DNA of 9,153 nt from positions 1 through 9,153 of the forward strand of contig URTZ01000075.1 in the NCBI GenBank assembly GCA_900550825.1. The letters run 5' to 3'. Positions 1 through 7,371 of the stretch are shown here, piece after piece. The notes beneath the pieces are model-generated. The model made no database searches. It saw nothing but the letters and a program-made list of their open reading frames with translations, and was not told the origin of the DNA. Made by a program: the position numbers and the translations under genes. This DNA is from an uncultured Collinsella sp. GTDB taxonomy: Bacteria > Actinomycetota > Coriobacteriia > Coriobacteriales > Coriobacteriaceae. Positions within the stretch are counted from its first letter, which is position 1. The number at the start of each line of letters is the position of its first letter.

Positions 1-669
1 GGCTGTCGGCGCAGCCGACTGGGGGTGATCAACATCAACAGAACCACCCACCCCAGAAATCGGCAATTCCCCAGCAAACAGCTGCCGGGCTACCTCATAG
101 CAATCCTCAACAGCAGTAGGGAAGCGGTATTCAGGAGCCAGCCGGTACTCGACTGAGATCACACGGCGTTGCAGACGTACGGCCATATGCGCGCAAGCCT
201 GCGTGTACAGGTTGATGCCGCCTGTGGTCCAACCGCCACCGTGGAAAAACAGGATCGTGCCACGCGGCGTGACTGAGGGAAGTTCCGTGTTGGCATTGCC
301 GGAAATACCGTCGGCGTTGCCGCTCGACGTGCTTTCCTTGATGAGTATTTTGGGTAGGACTTTGGGTAATACGGCGGGCAGAATCGCGGATATTGCCGAG
401 GCCACGGGCGTGCCATTGGCGGAAGATTCCTCCAGGGCTTCGGGCAGGGGCGCTCCATAGGCGACCAGCGGCGTGAACACTCGCAATGGTACGGCATATC
501 CATCCGCCATAGGCGCGAAGGCGTCCTCGACACGGCATTTCGGATTGTCGGGTGCCTGCTTGGCGATAAGCTCTTCCGCCACGCGCTGCAATTTGTACGA
601 CTTGCCCGCGTTGGGCTTGATGTAGCTGGCGGCCTTCATCGCGGCGAACAATGCCTCGTTGATCGGCAT
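1..669 (-). CDS. Alpha/beta-hydrolase esterase of the hormone-sensitive-lipase type, partial (3' end beyond the window)
   Basis: A minus-strand frame is open for 223 codons from ATG at 669 to the window edge, so the C-terminus is missing. An AAAGGA ribosome site sits 9 bases before the ATG. The oxyanion-hole motif FFHGGGW is at residues 141-147. About 30 residues later comes the family block YRLAPEYRFP (175-184), normally DYRLAPE, here preceded by Glu. Family members are cytoplasmic carboxylesterases acting on short acyl or acetyl esters; the substrate here cannot be told. The nucleophile motif GxSxG and the Asp/His of the triad would lie outside the window. Unusually, about 65 low-complexity residues rich in Ala, Pro, Ser and Asn (about 70-135) separate the N-terminal strand from HGGGW, and a second Gly/Ser/Asp-rich stretch (about 205-223) sits where the nucleophile approach is expected. 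The gene follows purL but is separated from it by a terminator. Whether the gene is intact cannot be judged here. Confidence 0.85.
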   Translation of the reverse strand, partial: MPINEALFAAMKAASYIKPNAGKSYKLQRVAEELIAKQAPDNPKCRVEDAFAPMADGYAVPLRVFTPLVAYGAPLPEALEESSANGTPVASAISAILPAVLPKVLPKILIKESTSSGNADGISGNANTELPSVTPRGTILFFHGGGWTTGGINLYTQACAHMAVRLQRRVISVEYRLAPEYRFPTAVEDCYEVARQLFAGELPISGVGGSVDVDHPQSAAPTA

Positions 670-740
670 GACGACAGGTCCTTTCAGCGGCGGATTCGGT
701 AGTGCGAACACCCCAACCTTAGCCCATGACCGGCATGAAC

Positions 741-773
741 AAAAAAGGGAAGGAACCCGAGAGTTCCTTCCCT
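741..773 (-). terminator. Rho-independent terminator of purL
   Basis: A perfect 10-bp stem (747-756 with 763-772, extendable by one A-T pair) closes a 6-base loop. On the minus strand it is followed by six T (741-746). It starts about 35 bases after the purL stop codon, so it should end the purL transcript before the esterase gene. Confidence 0.9.
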
Positions 774-806
774 GTGTGCCGTATCAGACGCGATACGCGC
801 CGATTA

Positions 807-3800
807 TCAGGCGGTGAAGTATTCCACGCCGGCCTCGAAGATCGGCTGGTACTTGTTGCCGGGCACGTTGACGTACAGGCCGTTGCCGGAACGCTCCGAG
901 TGACCCATCTTGCCAAACACGCGGCCGTCCGGGCTGGTGATGCCCTCGATGGCGAGCAGCGAGCCGTTCGGGTTCACATCCAGGTCCATGCCGGGGGTGC
1001 CGGTCTCGTCCACGTACTGCGTGGCGATCTGGCCGTTGGCCCTGAGCTGGGCGAGCACCTCGTCGGAGGCCACGAAGCGGCCCTCGCCGTGGGAGATGGC
1101 CACGGTGTGAATGTCGCCGACCGAAGTCTTGGACAGCCACGGGGAGAGGTCGGAGGCCACGCGCGTGCGGACCAGTCGGCTCTGGTGGCGGCCGATGGTG
1201 TTGAAGGTCAGCGTCGGGCAGGCGTCGGTCATCGGCACGATGTCGCCGTACGGCACCAGACCCAGCTTGACGAGCGCCTGGAAGCCGTTGCAGATGCCGA
1301 GCATCAGACCATCGCGGTTCTTCAGCAGGTCACGCACGGCCTCGGTGACGGCCGGCGCACGGAAGAACGCGGTGATGAACTTGGCGGAACCGTCCGGCTC
1401 GTCGCCGCCGGAGAAGCCGCCTGGGATCATCACGATCTGGCTCTTGTTGATCTCGTCGACCAACGCCTGCGTGGATTCGGCGACGGCGGCCGGCGTCAGG
1501 TTGTTGACGATCAGTGTGGTCACATCGGCGCCGGCACGCTCGAAGGCGGCGGCGGAATCGTACTCGCAGTTGTTGCCCGGGAACACCGGGATCACCACAT
1601 GCGGCTTGGCCACGGAAGAGCCGACGTACACGGTCTTCTTCGGCGCGTGGAAGTCGATGGTCTCGACGGTCGCGCCCTTGTCCTCGCCCTTGGAACGGTA
1701 CGGGAACACGGATTCGATGCCGGACTCCCAAGCTTCCTGCACAGCGTCCAGGTCCAGCGTCTCGCCGGCGGCCTTGAACACGTACTCGGAGGTGGTGGTG
1801 CCGATTTCGCCGATCTCGACCAAATTGGAGACGGCCGGAAGCTTGGCATCGTCCGCCAGCTCGACGATGAACGAACCGTATGCCGGGGTGAACAGGTCGT
1901 CCACGGCGATGCTGTTGTTCAGGGTCACGCCGATGCGGTTGCCGAGCGTCATCTTGAACAGGGCTTCGGCGGTGGCGCCATAGCCCGGCGTAGAGACGGC
2001 CAGGGCATCGTGGAAGTCGGTGAGCTCCTCGATCACGGAGAACACCTCAAGCAGCGCATCCTTGTCCGGGGTCAGACCGTCGGCCAGGTAGCGCGGCGCG
2101 ATGCGTACGATACGGTGATCGGCGTCCTTGAATTCAGGGGAGGTGGCGCGCTTCATGTTGCCCACGGCCACGGCGAAGGAGATCAGCGTCGGCGGCACGT
2201 CGAGATCCTCGAACGAACCGGACATGGAGTCCTTGCCGCCGATGGCGCCGGCGCCCAGGTCCACCTGGGCCATCAGCGCGCCGAGTACGGCGGCCGCCGG
2301 CTTGCCCCAGCGTTCCGGCTCGTCGCGCAGCTTCTCGAAGTACTCCTGGAAGCTCAGGTAGGCCTTCTCATGCTCGAAGCCGGCCGCGACCAGCTTGGCC
2401 AGCGACTCGACCACGGACAGGTAGGCGCCGGTGAACTGGTTCTTGGACATGATGTACGGGTTGAAGCCCCACGCCATCGCCGAAGCGGTGGTGGTCTCGC
2501 CGAACACCGGCAGCTTGGCGACCATGGCCATGTTCGGGGTGAGCTGACGCTTGCCGCCGAACGGCATGAGCACGGTGCCCGCGCCGATGGTGGAGTCGAA
2601 GCGCTCCGAAAGGCCCTTGTTGGAGGCCACGTTGATGTCGGTGACCAGCTTGTTCATGCGTTCGGCCAGCGTGCCCTCGCCCCACGGGGTCTCGTAGGAC
2701 TGCTGTGCCTCGACATGCACGGTCTGGTGCTTGGAAGCGCCGTTGGAGGCCAGGAACTTACGGGACAGATTCACGATCTTGTCGCCGTTCCAGGTCATCA
2801 CCATGCGCGGGTCCTCGGTCACGGTGGCGATCACCGTGGCTTCGAGGTTCTCTTCGCGGGCGTAGGCCAGGAACTCGTCCACGTCCTCGGCGGCCACGTC
2901 CACGGCCATGCGCTCCTGGGATTCGGAGATGGCCAGCTCGGTGCCGTCCAGGCCCTCGTATTTCTTGGGCACGGTGTTGAGGTCCACGAACAGTCCGTCG
3001 GCCAACTCGCCGACCGCCACGGACACGCCACCCGCGCCGAAGTCGTTGCAGCGCTTGATCAGACGGCAGGCATCGCCGCGGCGGAACAGACGCTGCAGCT
3101 TGCGCTCCACCGGAGCGTTACCCTTCTGCACTTCGGCGCCGTCGAGCTCGAGCGATTCCACGTTATGCGCCTTGGACGAACCGGTGGCACCGCCGATGCC
3201 GTCACGGCCGGTGCGGCCGCCCAGCAGGATGATTTTGTCGCCAGGGGCCGGGGTTTCGCGGCGCACATGGTCGGCCGGGGTGGCGGCCACGACCGCACCC
3301 ACCTCCATGCGCTTGGCCACGTAGCCGGGGTGGTAGATCTCGTCGACCTGACCGGTGGCCAGACCGATCTGGTTGCCGTAGGAGCTGTAGCCGGCGGCGG
3401 CGGTGGTCACGAGCTTGCGCTGCGGCAGCTTGCCCTCGAGCGTCTCGGAAACCGGGACGGTGGGGTCGCCGGCGCCGGTAACACGCATGGCCTGGTACAC
3501 GTAGCTGCGGCCCGAGAGCGGGTCGCGGATGGCACCGCCCACGCAGGTGGCGGCACCGCCGAAGGGCTCGATCTCGGTCGGGTGGTTGTGGGTCTCGTTC
3601 TTAAAGAGGAACAGCCAGTCCTGGTCCTCGCCGTCGACATCGACCTTCACCTTGACGGTGCAGGCGTTGATCTCCTCAGACTCGTCGACATCGGTCATGA
3701 CGCCGGTCTTCTTAAGGTACTTGGCGCCGATGGTGCCCATGTCCATGAGGCAGACGGGCTTGGCGTCGCGACCGAGCTCGTGGCGCATCTCCATGTAGCG

Positions 3801-4538
3801 GTCGAAGGCCTGCTGCACCACGGCGTCGTCGATCGTCACGTCGTCCAGGACGGTGCCGAAGGTGGTGTGGCGGCAGTGATCGGACCAGTAGGTGTCGATC
3901 ACGCGGATCTCGGTGATGGTGGGGTCGCGATCCTCATCGCGGAAGTACTGCTGGCAGAAGGCGATGTCCGCCTCGTCCATGGCAAGACCGCGCTCGGAAA
4001 TAAAGGCGGCAAGGCCGGCCTCGTCGAGCTCGCGGAAGCCGTCGAGCACCTCGACGGGCTGGGGCTCGGGGGTCTCCATGTACAGCGTCTCGGGCAAGTC
4101 GAGCGAGGCGATGCGCGCCTCGACGGGGTTCACCACGTAGTGCTTGATGGCCTCGATGGCGGCTTCGTCCAGAGTGCCCGAGATCATATAGACCTTGGCG
4201 GAGCGCACGGCGGGGCGCTCGCCCTGGCTGATGAGCTGCACGCACTCGCTGGCGGAGTCGGCGCGCTGGTCAAACTGGCCAGGCAGGAATTCGACGGCAA
4301 AGACGGCGCCATCGCTTGCGGGGAGCTCGTCGTAGGTCACATCGACCTGGGGCTCGCTAAAGACGGTCGGCACGCAGGAGCGGAAAAGCTCCTCGTCGAT
4401 GCCCTCGACGTCGTAGCGGTTGATGATCCTCAGGGCCTCGATGCCCTTGATGCCGAGAATCTCGGTCAGCTCGCCCTTGAGCTGCTGAGCCTCGACGTCG
4501 AACCCGGGTTTCTTCTCCACGTAGATACGAGAGACCAT
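807..4538 (-). CDS. purL: Phosphoribosylformylglycinamidine (FGAM) synthase, single-chain form
   Basis: The 1243-residue cytoplasmic enzyme converts FGAR, ATP and glutamine into FGAM, the fourth step of de novo purine synthesis. It fuses what many actinobacteria make as separate PurS, PurL and PurQ subunits. Residues 1 to about 135 look like the N-terminal PurS-like domain. The block TYWSDHCRHTTF (216-227) carries the conserved histidines of the synthetase site. KNETHNHPTEIEPFGGAAT (313-331) is the ATP/Mg loop of the first AIRS-like half, and GGKDSMSG (767-774) belongs to the second half. The glutaminase domain occupies about 975-1243, with nucleophile C1083 in GICNGFQ and the likely H1213/E1215 dyad in MGHSE. 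All key residues are present and the length is normal for the long form. The ATG at 4538 follows a GGAAGG/AGGA-rich leader. The stop is TGA. Codon use changes sharply around residues 330-430: CCC proline before, CCG after. The gene therefore appears to be a mosaic of two lineages, although it is in frame and looks functional. Confidence 0.97.
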   Translation of the reverse strand: MVSRIYVEKKPGFDVEAQQLKGELTEILGIKGIEALRIINRYDVEGIDEELFRSCVPTVFSEPQVDVTYDELPASDGAVFAVEFLPGQFDQRADSASECVQLISQGERPAVRSAKVYMISGTLDEAAIEAIKHYVVNPVEARIASLDLPETLYMETPEPQPVEVLDGFRELDEAGLAAFISERGLAMDEADIAFCQQYFRDEDRDPTITEIRVIDTYWSDHCRHTTFGTVLDDVTIDDAVVQQAFDRYMEMRHELGRDAKPVCLMDMGTIGAKYLKKTGVMTDVDESEEINACTVKVKVDVDGEDQDWLFLFKNETHNHPTEIEPFGGAATCVGGAIRDPLSGRSYVYQAMRVTGAGDPTVPVSETLEGKLPQRKLVTTAAAGYSSYGNQIGLATGQVDEIYHPGYVAKRMEVGAVVAATPADHVRRETPAPGDKIILLGGRTGRDGIGGATGSSKAHNVESLELDGAEVQKGNAPVERKLQRLFRRGDACRLIKRCNDFGAGGVSVAVGELADGLFVDLNTVPKKYEGLDGTELAISESQERMAVDVAAEDVDEFLAYAREENLEATVIATVTEDPRMVMTWNGDKIVNLSRKFLASNGASKHQTVHVEAQQSYETPWGEGTLAERMNKLVTDINVASNKGLSERFDSTIGAGTVLMPFGGKRQLTPNMAMVAKLPVFGETTTASAMAWGFNPYIMSKNQFTGAYLSVVESLAKLVAAGFEHEKAYLSFQEYFEKLRDEPERWGKPAAAVLGALMAQVDLGAGAIGGKDSMSGSFEDLDVPPTLISFAVAVGNMKRATSPEFKDADHRIVRIAPRYLADGLTPDKDALLEVFSVIEELTDFHDALAVSTPGYGATAEALFKMTLGNRIGVTLNNSIAVDDLFTPAYGSFIVELADDAKLPAVSNLVEIGEIGTTTSEYVFKAAGETLDLDAVQEAWESGIESVFPYRSKGEDKGATVETIDFHAPKKTVYVGSSVAKPHVVIPVFPGNNCEYDSAAAFERAGADVTTLIVNNLTPAAVAESTQALVDEINKSQIVMIPGGFSGGDEPDGSAKFITAFFRAPAVTEAVRDLLKNRDGLMLGICNGFQALVKLGLVPYGDIVPMTDACPTLTFNTIGRHQSRLVRTRVASDLSPWLSKTSVGDIHTVAISHGEGRFVASDEVLAQLRANGQIATQYVDETGTPGMDLDVNPNGSLLAIEGITSPDGRVFGKMGHSERSGNGLYVNVPGNKYQPIFEAGVEYFTA
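3240..3560. other. Codon-usage switch inside purL (probable junction of two lineages)
   Basis: Reading purL codon by codon, residues 1-330 contain 12 CCC, 2 CCG and 1 CCT for proline, and 5 of 15 phenylalanines are TTT. After about residue 415 nearly every proline is CCG (I saw one CCC, two CCT and one CCA among roughly thirty), and I found a single TTT (residue 1208). The hom gene on the right is dominated by CCC, and the antiporter uses CCC and CCT with many TTT, matching the N-terminal part. Residues 330-430 are mixed and extremely conserved within the family, so the exact joint cannot be placed. The reading frame continues without insertion or deletion. Confidence 0.6.
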
Positions 4539-4686
4539 TGGTTCCTGCCTTCCTGATCGGTTGGGCGTACGGTACGGTATGCGGCAGCGGTCGGTTTACG
4601 GGACAAGCCTCGCGGTCGCCTTGAGCCACATGTTTGTAAACCTCACTATGATACGACAGCTCGCGGCGCGTTGAGGACGGCGAGGG

Positions 4687-4695
4687 TGCTACAGT
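4687..4695 (+). promoter_or_regulatory. Possible extended -10 promoter of the antiporter gene
   Basis: The sequence TGCTACAGT fits an extended -10 (TGn plus TACAGT, compared with TATAAT). It lies 27 bases before the ATG at 4723. No good -35 is visible at 16-18 bases, as expected for extended -10 promoters. A GAAAGG ribosome site (4711-4716) lies 6 bases before the ATG. The rest of the 184-base divergent intergenic region (4539-4722) shows no riboswitch or clear operator, and I could not place a purL promoter in it. Confidence 0.3.
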
Positions 4696-4722
4696 GAAGC
4701 GCAAACAAGAGAAAGGCATCAC

Positions 4723-6285
4723 ATGGCATTCGTTTCACTCGCCATCATCGCGCTCGTGGCCTTTGCAAGCCCCTTCATCGCCTCGGCGATTCCCGGAAAA
4801 CCCGTTCCCGAGACGGTCTTTTTGCTCGTGCTCGGCGCCGTGCTGGGACCTCACATGCTCGGCATCATCCATGTGGATGCCGAGGTCTCGCTCGTGTCCG
4901 AGCTGGGCCTGGCCTTTTTGTTTCTGCTCGCCGGCTTTGAGATCGACCCCAAGAACATCACGGGCGTCGAGGGCCGCTACGGTATGGCGACGTGGGTCAT
5001 CACGTTTGGTATCGCCTGGCTTGCCGTGCGCTTTACCCCATGGTTTTCGGTCAGCCATTTTGACGGTATCGCGGTGACGCTCGCGCTCACCTCCACGGCC
5101 CTTGGGGCGCTCATGCCTATCTTGCGCGAGCGGTCGCTTGCGGGTACGCGCGTGGGAGATTCCATTCTTGCCTACGGTACGTGGGGCGAGCTCGGCCCCG
5201 TGCTCGCCATGTCGGTGCTGCTGTCTGCCCGTACGGGCATCGAGACGCTGCTGATCTTGGGACTGTTCGCCGTGGTGTGTGTGCTGCTTGCCGTGGTCCC
5301 CAGCCGCTCCAAGCGTATCGGTAGCCGTTTCTTTGCCTTTATTCAGGAGCGCGCCGACACGACCTCCCAAACGTTCGTGCGCCTCACGGTGCTCATCCTG
5401 GTCACGCTCGTGGCGTTTTCCGCCATTTTTAGTCTCGATATCGTGCTGGGCGCCTTTGCCGCGGGCTTTGTCCTGCGCTACATCATCCCCGAGGGCAACC
5501 ATACGCTCGAACTCAAGCTCGACGGCCTTGCCTATGGCTTTTTGATCCCGGTGTTCTTTACCGTTTCGGGTGCCAAGATTGACCTGACCGCTGTGGTATC
5601 GCGCCCGGGGCTGCTTGTGGGCTTTATCGTGGCATTGCTGGTTATTCGCGCCGTGCCTATTCTCATATCCATGAGCATTTGCCCTGCGACGCGCGACGTC
5701 TCGGCCTATGGCCGCATTACCGTGGCGCTCTACTGCACCACGGCCCTGCCGATTATCGTCGCCGTGACGAGTGTGGCTGTTAACGCCGGCGCCCTGTCGC
5801 AAGATGTCGCGTCGGTCATGGTCGCTGCCGGTGCCATCACGGTGTTTTTGATGCCGTTGCTCGCGCAGCTGTTCTACCGCGTGGTCGATGCCGCGCCGGC
5901 CGCCGCCGTGGCAGAGGTTGCCGAGCATCCTTCCGATGCGCTTGACATCTTGCGCGCCCATCACGATTTGGCGAGCCTGCTCGCACGCGAGCACGAGCTG
6001 CTGACCTCGCATGGACATGGTCGCGTATTCGAGGGCTTGCCTACGCTCGATACGATTGCCGAGCGTCTTTCCGCCGAGGCAGCGAACGGCCACATCGATG
6101 CCCGCATCGTGGACGCGGCGCATCTTCTTGCCGATAAGACCTATGGTGATGAGCTTGACCCGTCCGAGCTGACTCCGCGTGAGCGCCGCCGCCTGGAGCG
6201 CGCCAAGCTCGCCGTGCGCGAATACCGCCGCCGCATGCTGGAGCTCTATGCGCGCGATGAAGCCCAGGACGACGACGGCAAGTAG
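4723..6285 (+). CDS. CPA2-family (Kef/NapA-like) monovalent cation:proton antiporter
   Basis: This 520-residue integral inner-membrane protein probably exchanges Na+ or K+ for protons to control internal pH and cation level. The first about 385 residues contain roughly 12-13 hydrophobic segments. Family marks include LGAVLGPHMLG (37-47), FLFLLAGFEID (65-75), the Ser/Thr-rich LTSTALGALMPILRE (122-136), GAFAAGFVLR (243-252) and FLIPVFFTVSGAKID (273-287). Where CPA2 proteins normally carry the ion-binding acid as FQDL or an Asn-Asp pair, this one reads TWGELGP (153-159), so E156 may be the acid. The C-terminal tail (about 386-520) is hydrophilic, helical and rich in Arg, Glu and Ala, with no Rossmann nucleotide-binding (TrkA-N/RCK) pattern, so it lacks the KefB/KefC-type gating domain. 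ATG 4723 has a well-placed GAAAGG. It is divergent from purL and convergent with the dehydrogenase, apparently monocistronic. Ion specificity cannot be told. Confidence 0.88.
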   Translation: MAFVSLAIIALVAFASPFIASAIPGKPVPETVFLLVLGAVLGPHMLGIIHVDAEVSLVSELGLAFLFLLAGFEIDPKNITGVEGRYGMATWVITFGIAWLAVRFTPWFSVSHFDGIAVTLALTSTALGALMPILRERSLAGTRVGDSILAYGTWGELGPVLAMSVLLSARTGIETLLILGLFAVVCVLLAVVPSRSKRIGSRFFAFIQERADTTSQTFVRLTVLILVTLVAFSAIFSLDIVLGAFAAGFVLRYIIPEGNHTLELKLDGLAYGFLIPVFFTVSGAKIDLTAVVSRPGLLVGFIVALLVIRAVPILISMSICPATRDVSAYGRITVALYCTTALPIIVAVTSVAVNAGALSQDVASVMVAAGAITVFLMPLLAQLFYRVVDAAPAAAVAEVAEHPSDALDILRAHHDLASLLAREHELLTSHGHGRVFEGLPTLDTIAERLSAEAANGHIDARIVDAAHLLADKTYGDELDPSELTPRERRRLERAKLAVREYRRRMLELYARDEAQDDDGK

Positions 6286-6325
6286 CAGGGAATGCCGGGA
6301 TGCGGGTTCCGCCCAAATAAAAGAA

Positions 6326-6364
6326 AGCGCGCTGCCTGCATCGATCGCAGGCGGCGCGCCTTTT
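6326..6364. terminator. Bidirectional rho-independent terminator between convergent genes
   Basis: A 13-bp stem (6327-6339 with 6347-6359, one G-T wobble) closes a 7-base loop. On the plus strand it is followed by C and TTTT (6361-6364), about 40 bases after the antiporter stop. On the minus strand it is followed by TTTCTTTTATTT, about 50 bases after the dehydrogenase stop. One hairpin can therefore serve both converging genes. Confidence 0.85.
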
Positions 6365-6407
6365 GCGTAGGGCTCAGTTGAGACTTGAGGCCGAAGCCTG
6401 CTGTCCC

Positions 6408-7157
6408 TTAGGAGCGGGCGGCTCCGTCGACGGGGAGCACGGCGCCCGTGACGTAGGAGGACATGTCGCTCGCCAGGAAAACGAAGGCGTTGGCAACGTC
6501 CTCGGGCTCGCCCATGCGACCCAGCGGAATGGTGGCGATGATGGGCTTGATGACCTCTTCGGGCAGGTTGGCGACCATATCGGTCTTGGTTACGCCTGGG
6601 GCAACGGCGTTGACGCGGATGCCCATGGGGGCGAGCTCGCGCGAGAGCGACTGGACCATGCCGTTGACGGCAAATTTGGACGTGGGGTAACCGACGCCGG
6701 AGGGCTGGCCGTACTTGGCGACCATCGAGCTTGTGGTAGTGATGGTGCCGCCGTGGCCGGCCTCGGTCATGATCTTGGCGGCAGCCTGGTGGCCATTAAA
6801 GACGGCGACGACGTTAAGGTCCATGACCTTTGCGAACTCCTCGGCCGTGTAGTCCAAGAGGGGTGAACGCTGGGAGATACCGGCATTGTTGACGACCGTG
6901 TCCAAGCCGCCCATGTCGGCTGCAGTCTGCGTAAAGGCCTCAGTCACGGCCTCGAGCGAGGTGAGATCGCAGGAGCGACCCCAGACCTTGGCGTCGGGAT
7001 AGGCGGCTGCCAGCTTCTCAACGGCCGCATCGGCGGTCTCCTGACGCGAGCCAAAGACAGTGACGGCGGCGCCCTCCTCGATAAAACGGCAGGCGATGGC
7101 ATAGCCGATACCGCGCGTGCCTCCGGTGATGATTGCTTTCTTGCCCTCGAGCAACAT
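6408..7157 (-). CDS. Short-chain dehydrogenase/reductase, BaiA/FabG-like (possible hydroxysteroid dehydrogenase)
   Basis: A 249-residue classical SDR, a cytoplasmic NAD(P)(H)-dependent oxidoreductase. It shows the cofactor loop TGGTRGIG (11-18), NNAG (90-93), N115, S144 and YPTSK with Y157 and K161, so the full Asn-Ser-Tyr-Lys tetrad is present. Length, the ITGGTRGIG start, the SGxGYPTSK block and the VDGAxR end recall BaiA, the 3alpha-hydroxysteroid dehydrogenase of bile-acid 7-dehydroxylating clostridia, more than a typical FabG. After the second strand it reads FGSRQE (35-40). The Arg there suggests NADP(H), whereas characterised BaiA prefers NAD. The ATG at 7157 is chosen because GAGAGGA lies just upstream; the earlier in-frame ATG at 7172 overlaps that ribosome site. 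No other bai gene is nearby: neighbours are hom and an antiporter. The substrate is therefore open, and a 3-oxoacyl-ACP or sugar-alcohol reductase is equally possible. Confidence 0.85.
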   Translation of the reverse strand: MLLEGKKAIITGGTRGIGYAIACRFIEEGAAVTVFGSRQETADAAVEKLAAAYPDAKVWGRSCDLTSLEAVTEAFTQTAADMGGLDTVVNNAGISQRSPLLDYTAEEFAKVMDLNVVAVFNGHQAAAKIMTEAGHGGTITTTSSMVAKYGQPSGVGYPTSKFAVNGMVQSLSRELAPMGIRVNAVAPGVTKTDMVANLPEEVIKPIIATIPLGRMGEPEDVANAFVFLASDMSSYVTGAVLPVDGAARS

Positions 7158-7229
7158 GGTATTTCCTCTCATCGCGGGCGGACATTCGCAGCACAGCGTA
7201 GCCGTAACCGGAATCGGCCGTGTTTGCAT

Positions 7230-7258
7230 ATCGGTGAACGGTAGCCCGCGTTACCGAT
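7230..7258. repeat. Imperfect inverted repeat upstream of the dehydrogenase gene
   Basis: Arms ATCGGTGAACG (7230-7240) and CGTTACCGAT (7249-7258) pair over 10 bp with one bulged G, across an 8-base gap. It lies 73 bases upstream of the dehydrogenase ATG and about 50 bases past the hom terminator. It has no T-run on either side, so it is unlikely to be a terminator. It could be an operator for a dimeric repressor or a leader hairpin. I could not place a promoter with confidence in the 7158-7306 gap. Confidence 0.4.
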
Positions 7259-7306
7259 GAGCGGCTCGCGCAAATGTGCTCTGCCGTTGTGCTTGGGGCA
7301 GGAGAC

Positions 7307-7340
7307 AAAAGGGCTCCCGTCCCACATCGGACGGGAGCCC
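7307..7340 (-). terminator. Rho-independent terminator of hom
   Basis: A perfect 12-bp stem GGGCTCCCGTCC/GGACGGGAGCCC (7311-7322 with 7329-7340) closes a 6-base loop. On the minus strand it is followed by TTTT (7307-7310). It starts about 30 bases past the hom stop codon. Confidence 0.9.
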
Positions 7341-7371
7341 TCAAGGCGCGTATTGCTAGGCGAGCGTTGGG

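Noticed and set aside
726..4556. An open reading frame of 1276 codons on the plus strand, fully antisense to purL
   Set aside because: It is in exact codon register with purL. purL avoids TTA, CTA and TCA codons, so its complement has no stops. The translation is Gly/His/Val/Ala-rich with no domain, and the ORF starts within the purL terminator region. It is a shadow of a real gene.
4539..4722. Possible purine riboswitch or PurR-type operator ahead of purL
   Set aside because: I found no purine-aptamer core and no convincing palindrome in this 184-base divergent region.
4735..6123. A 462-codon minus-strand frame antisense to the antiporter
   Set aside because: It has the same codon-register artefact. 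The translation is rich in Arg, His, Gln and Asp with no recognisable motif, while the plus-strand frame has clear membrane segments and family marks.
6363..6866. A 167-codon plus-strand frame antisense to the dehydrogenase
   Set aside because: It is in register with the dehydrogenase gene, begins just after a terminator, and has no ribosome site or domain.
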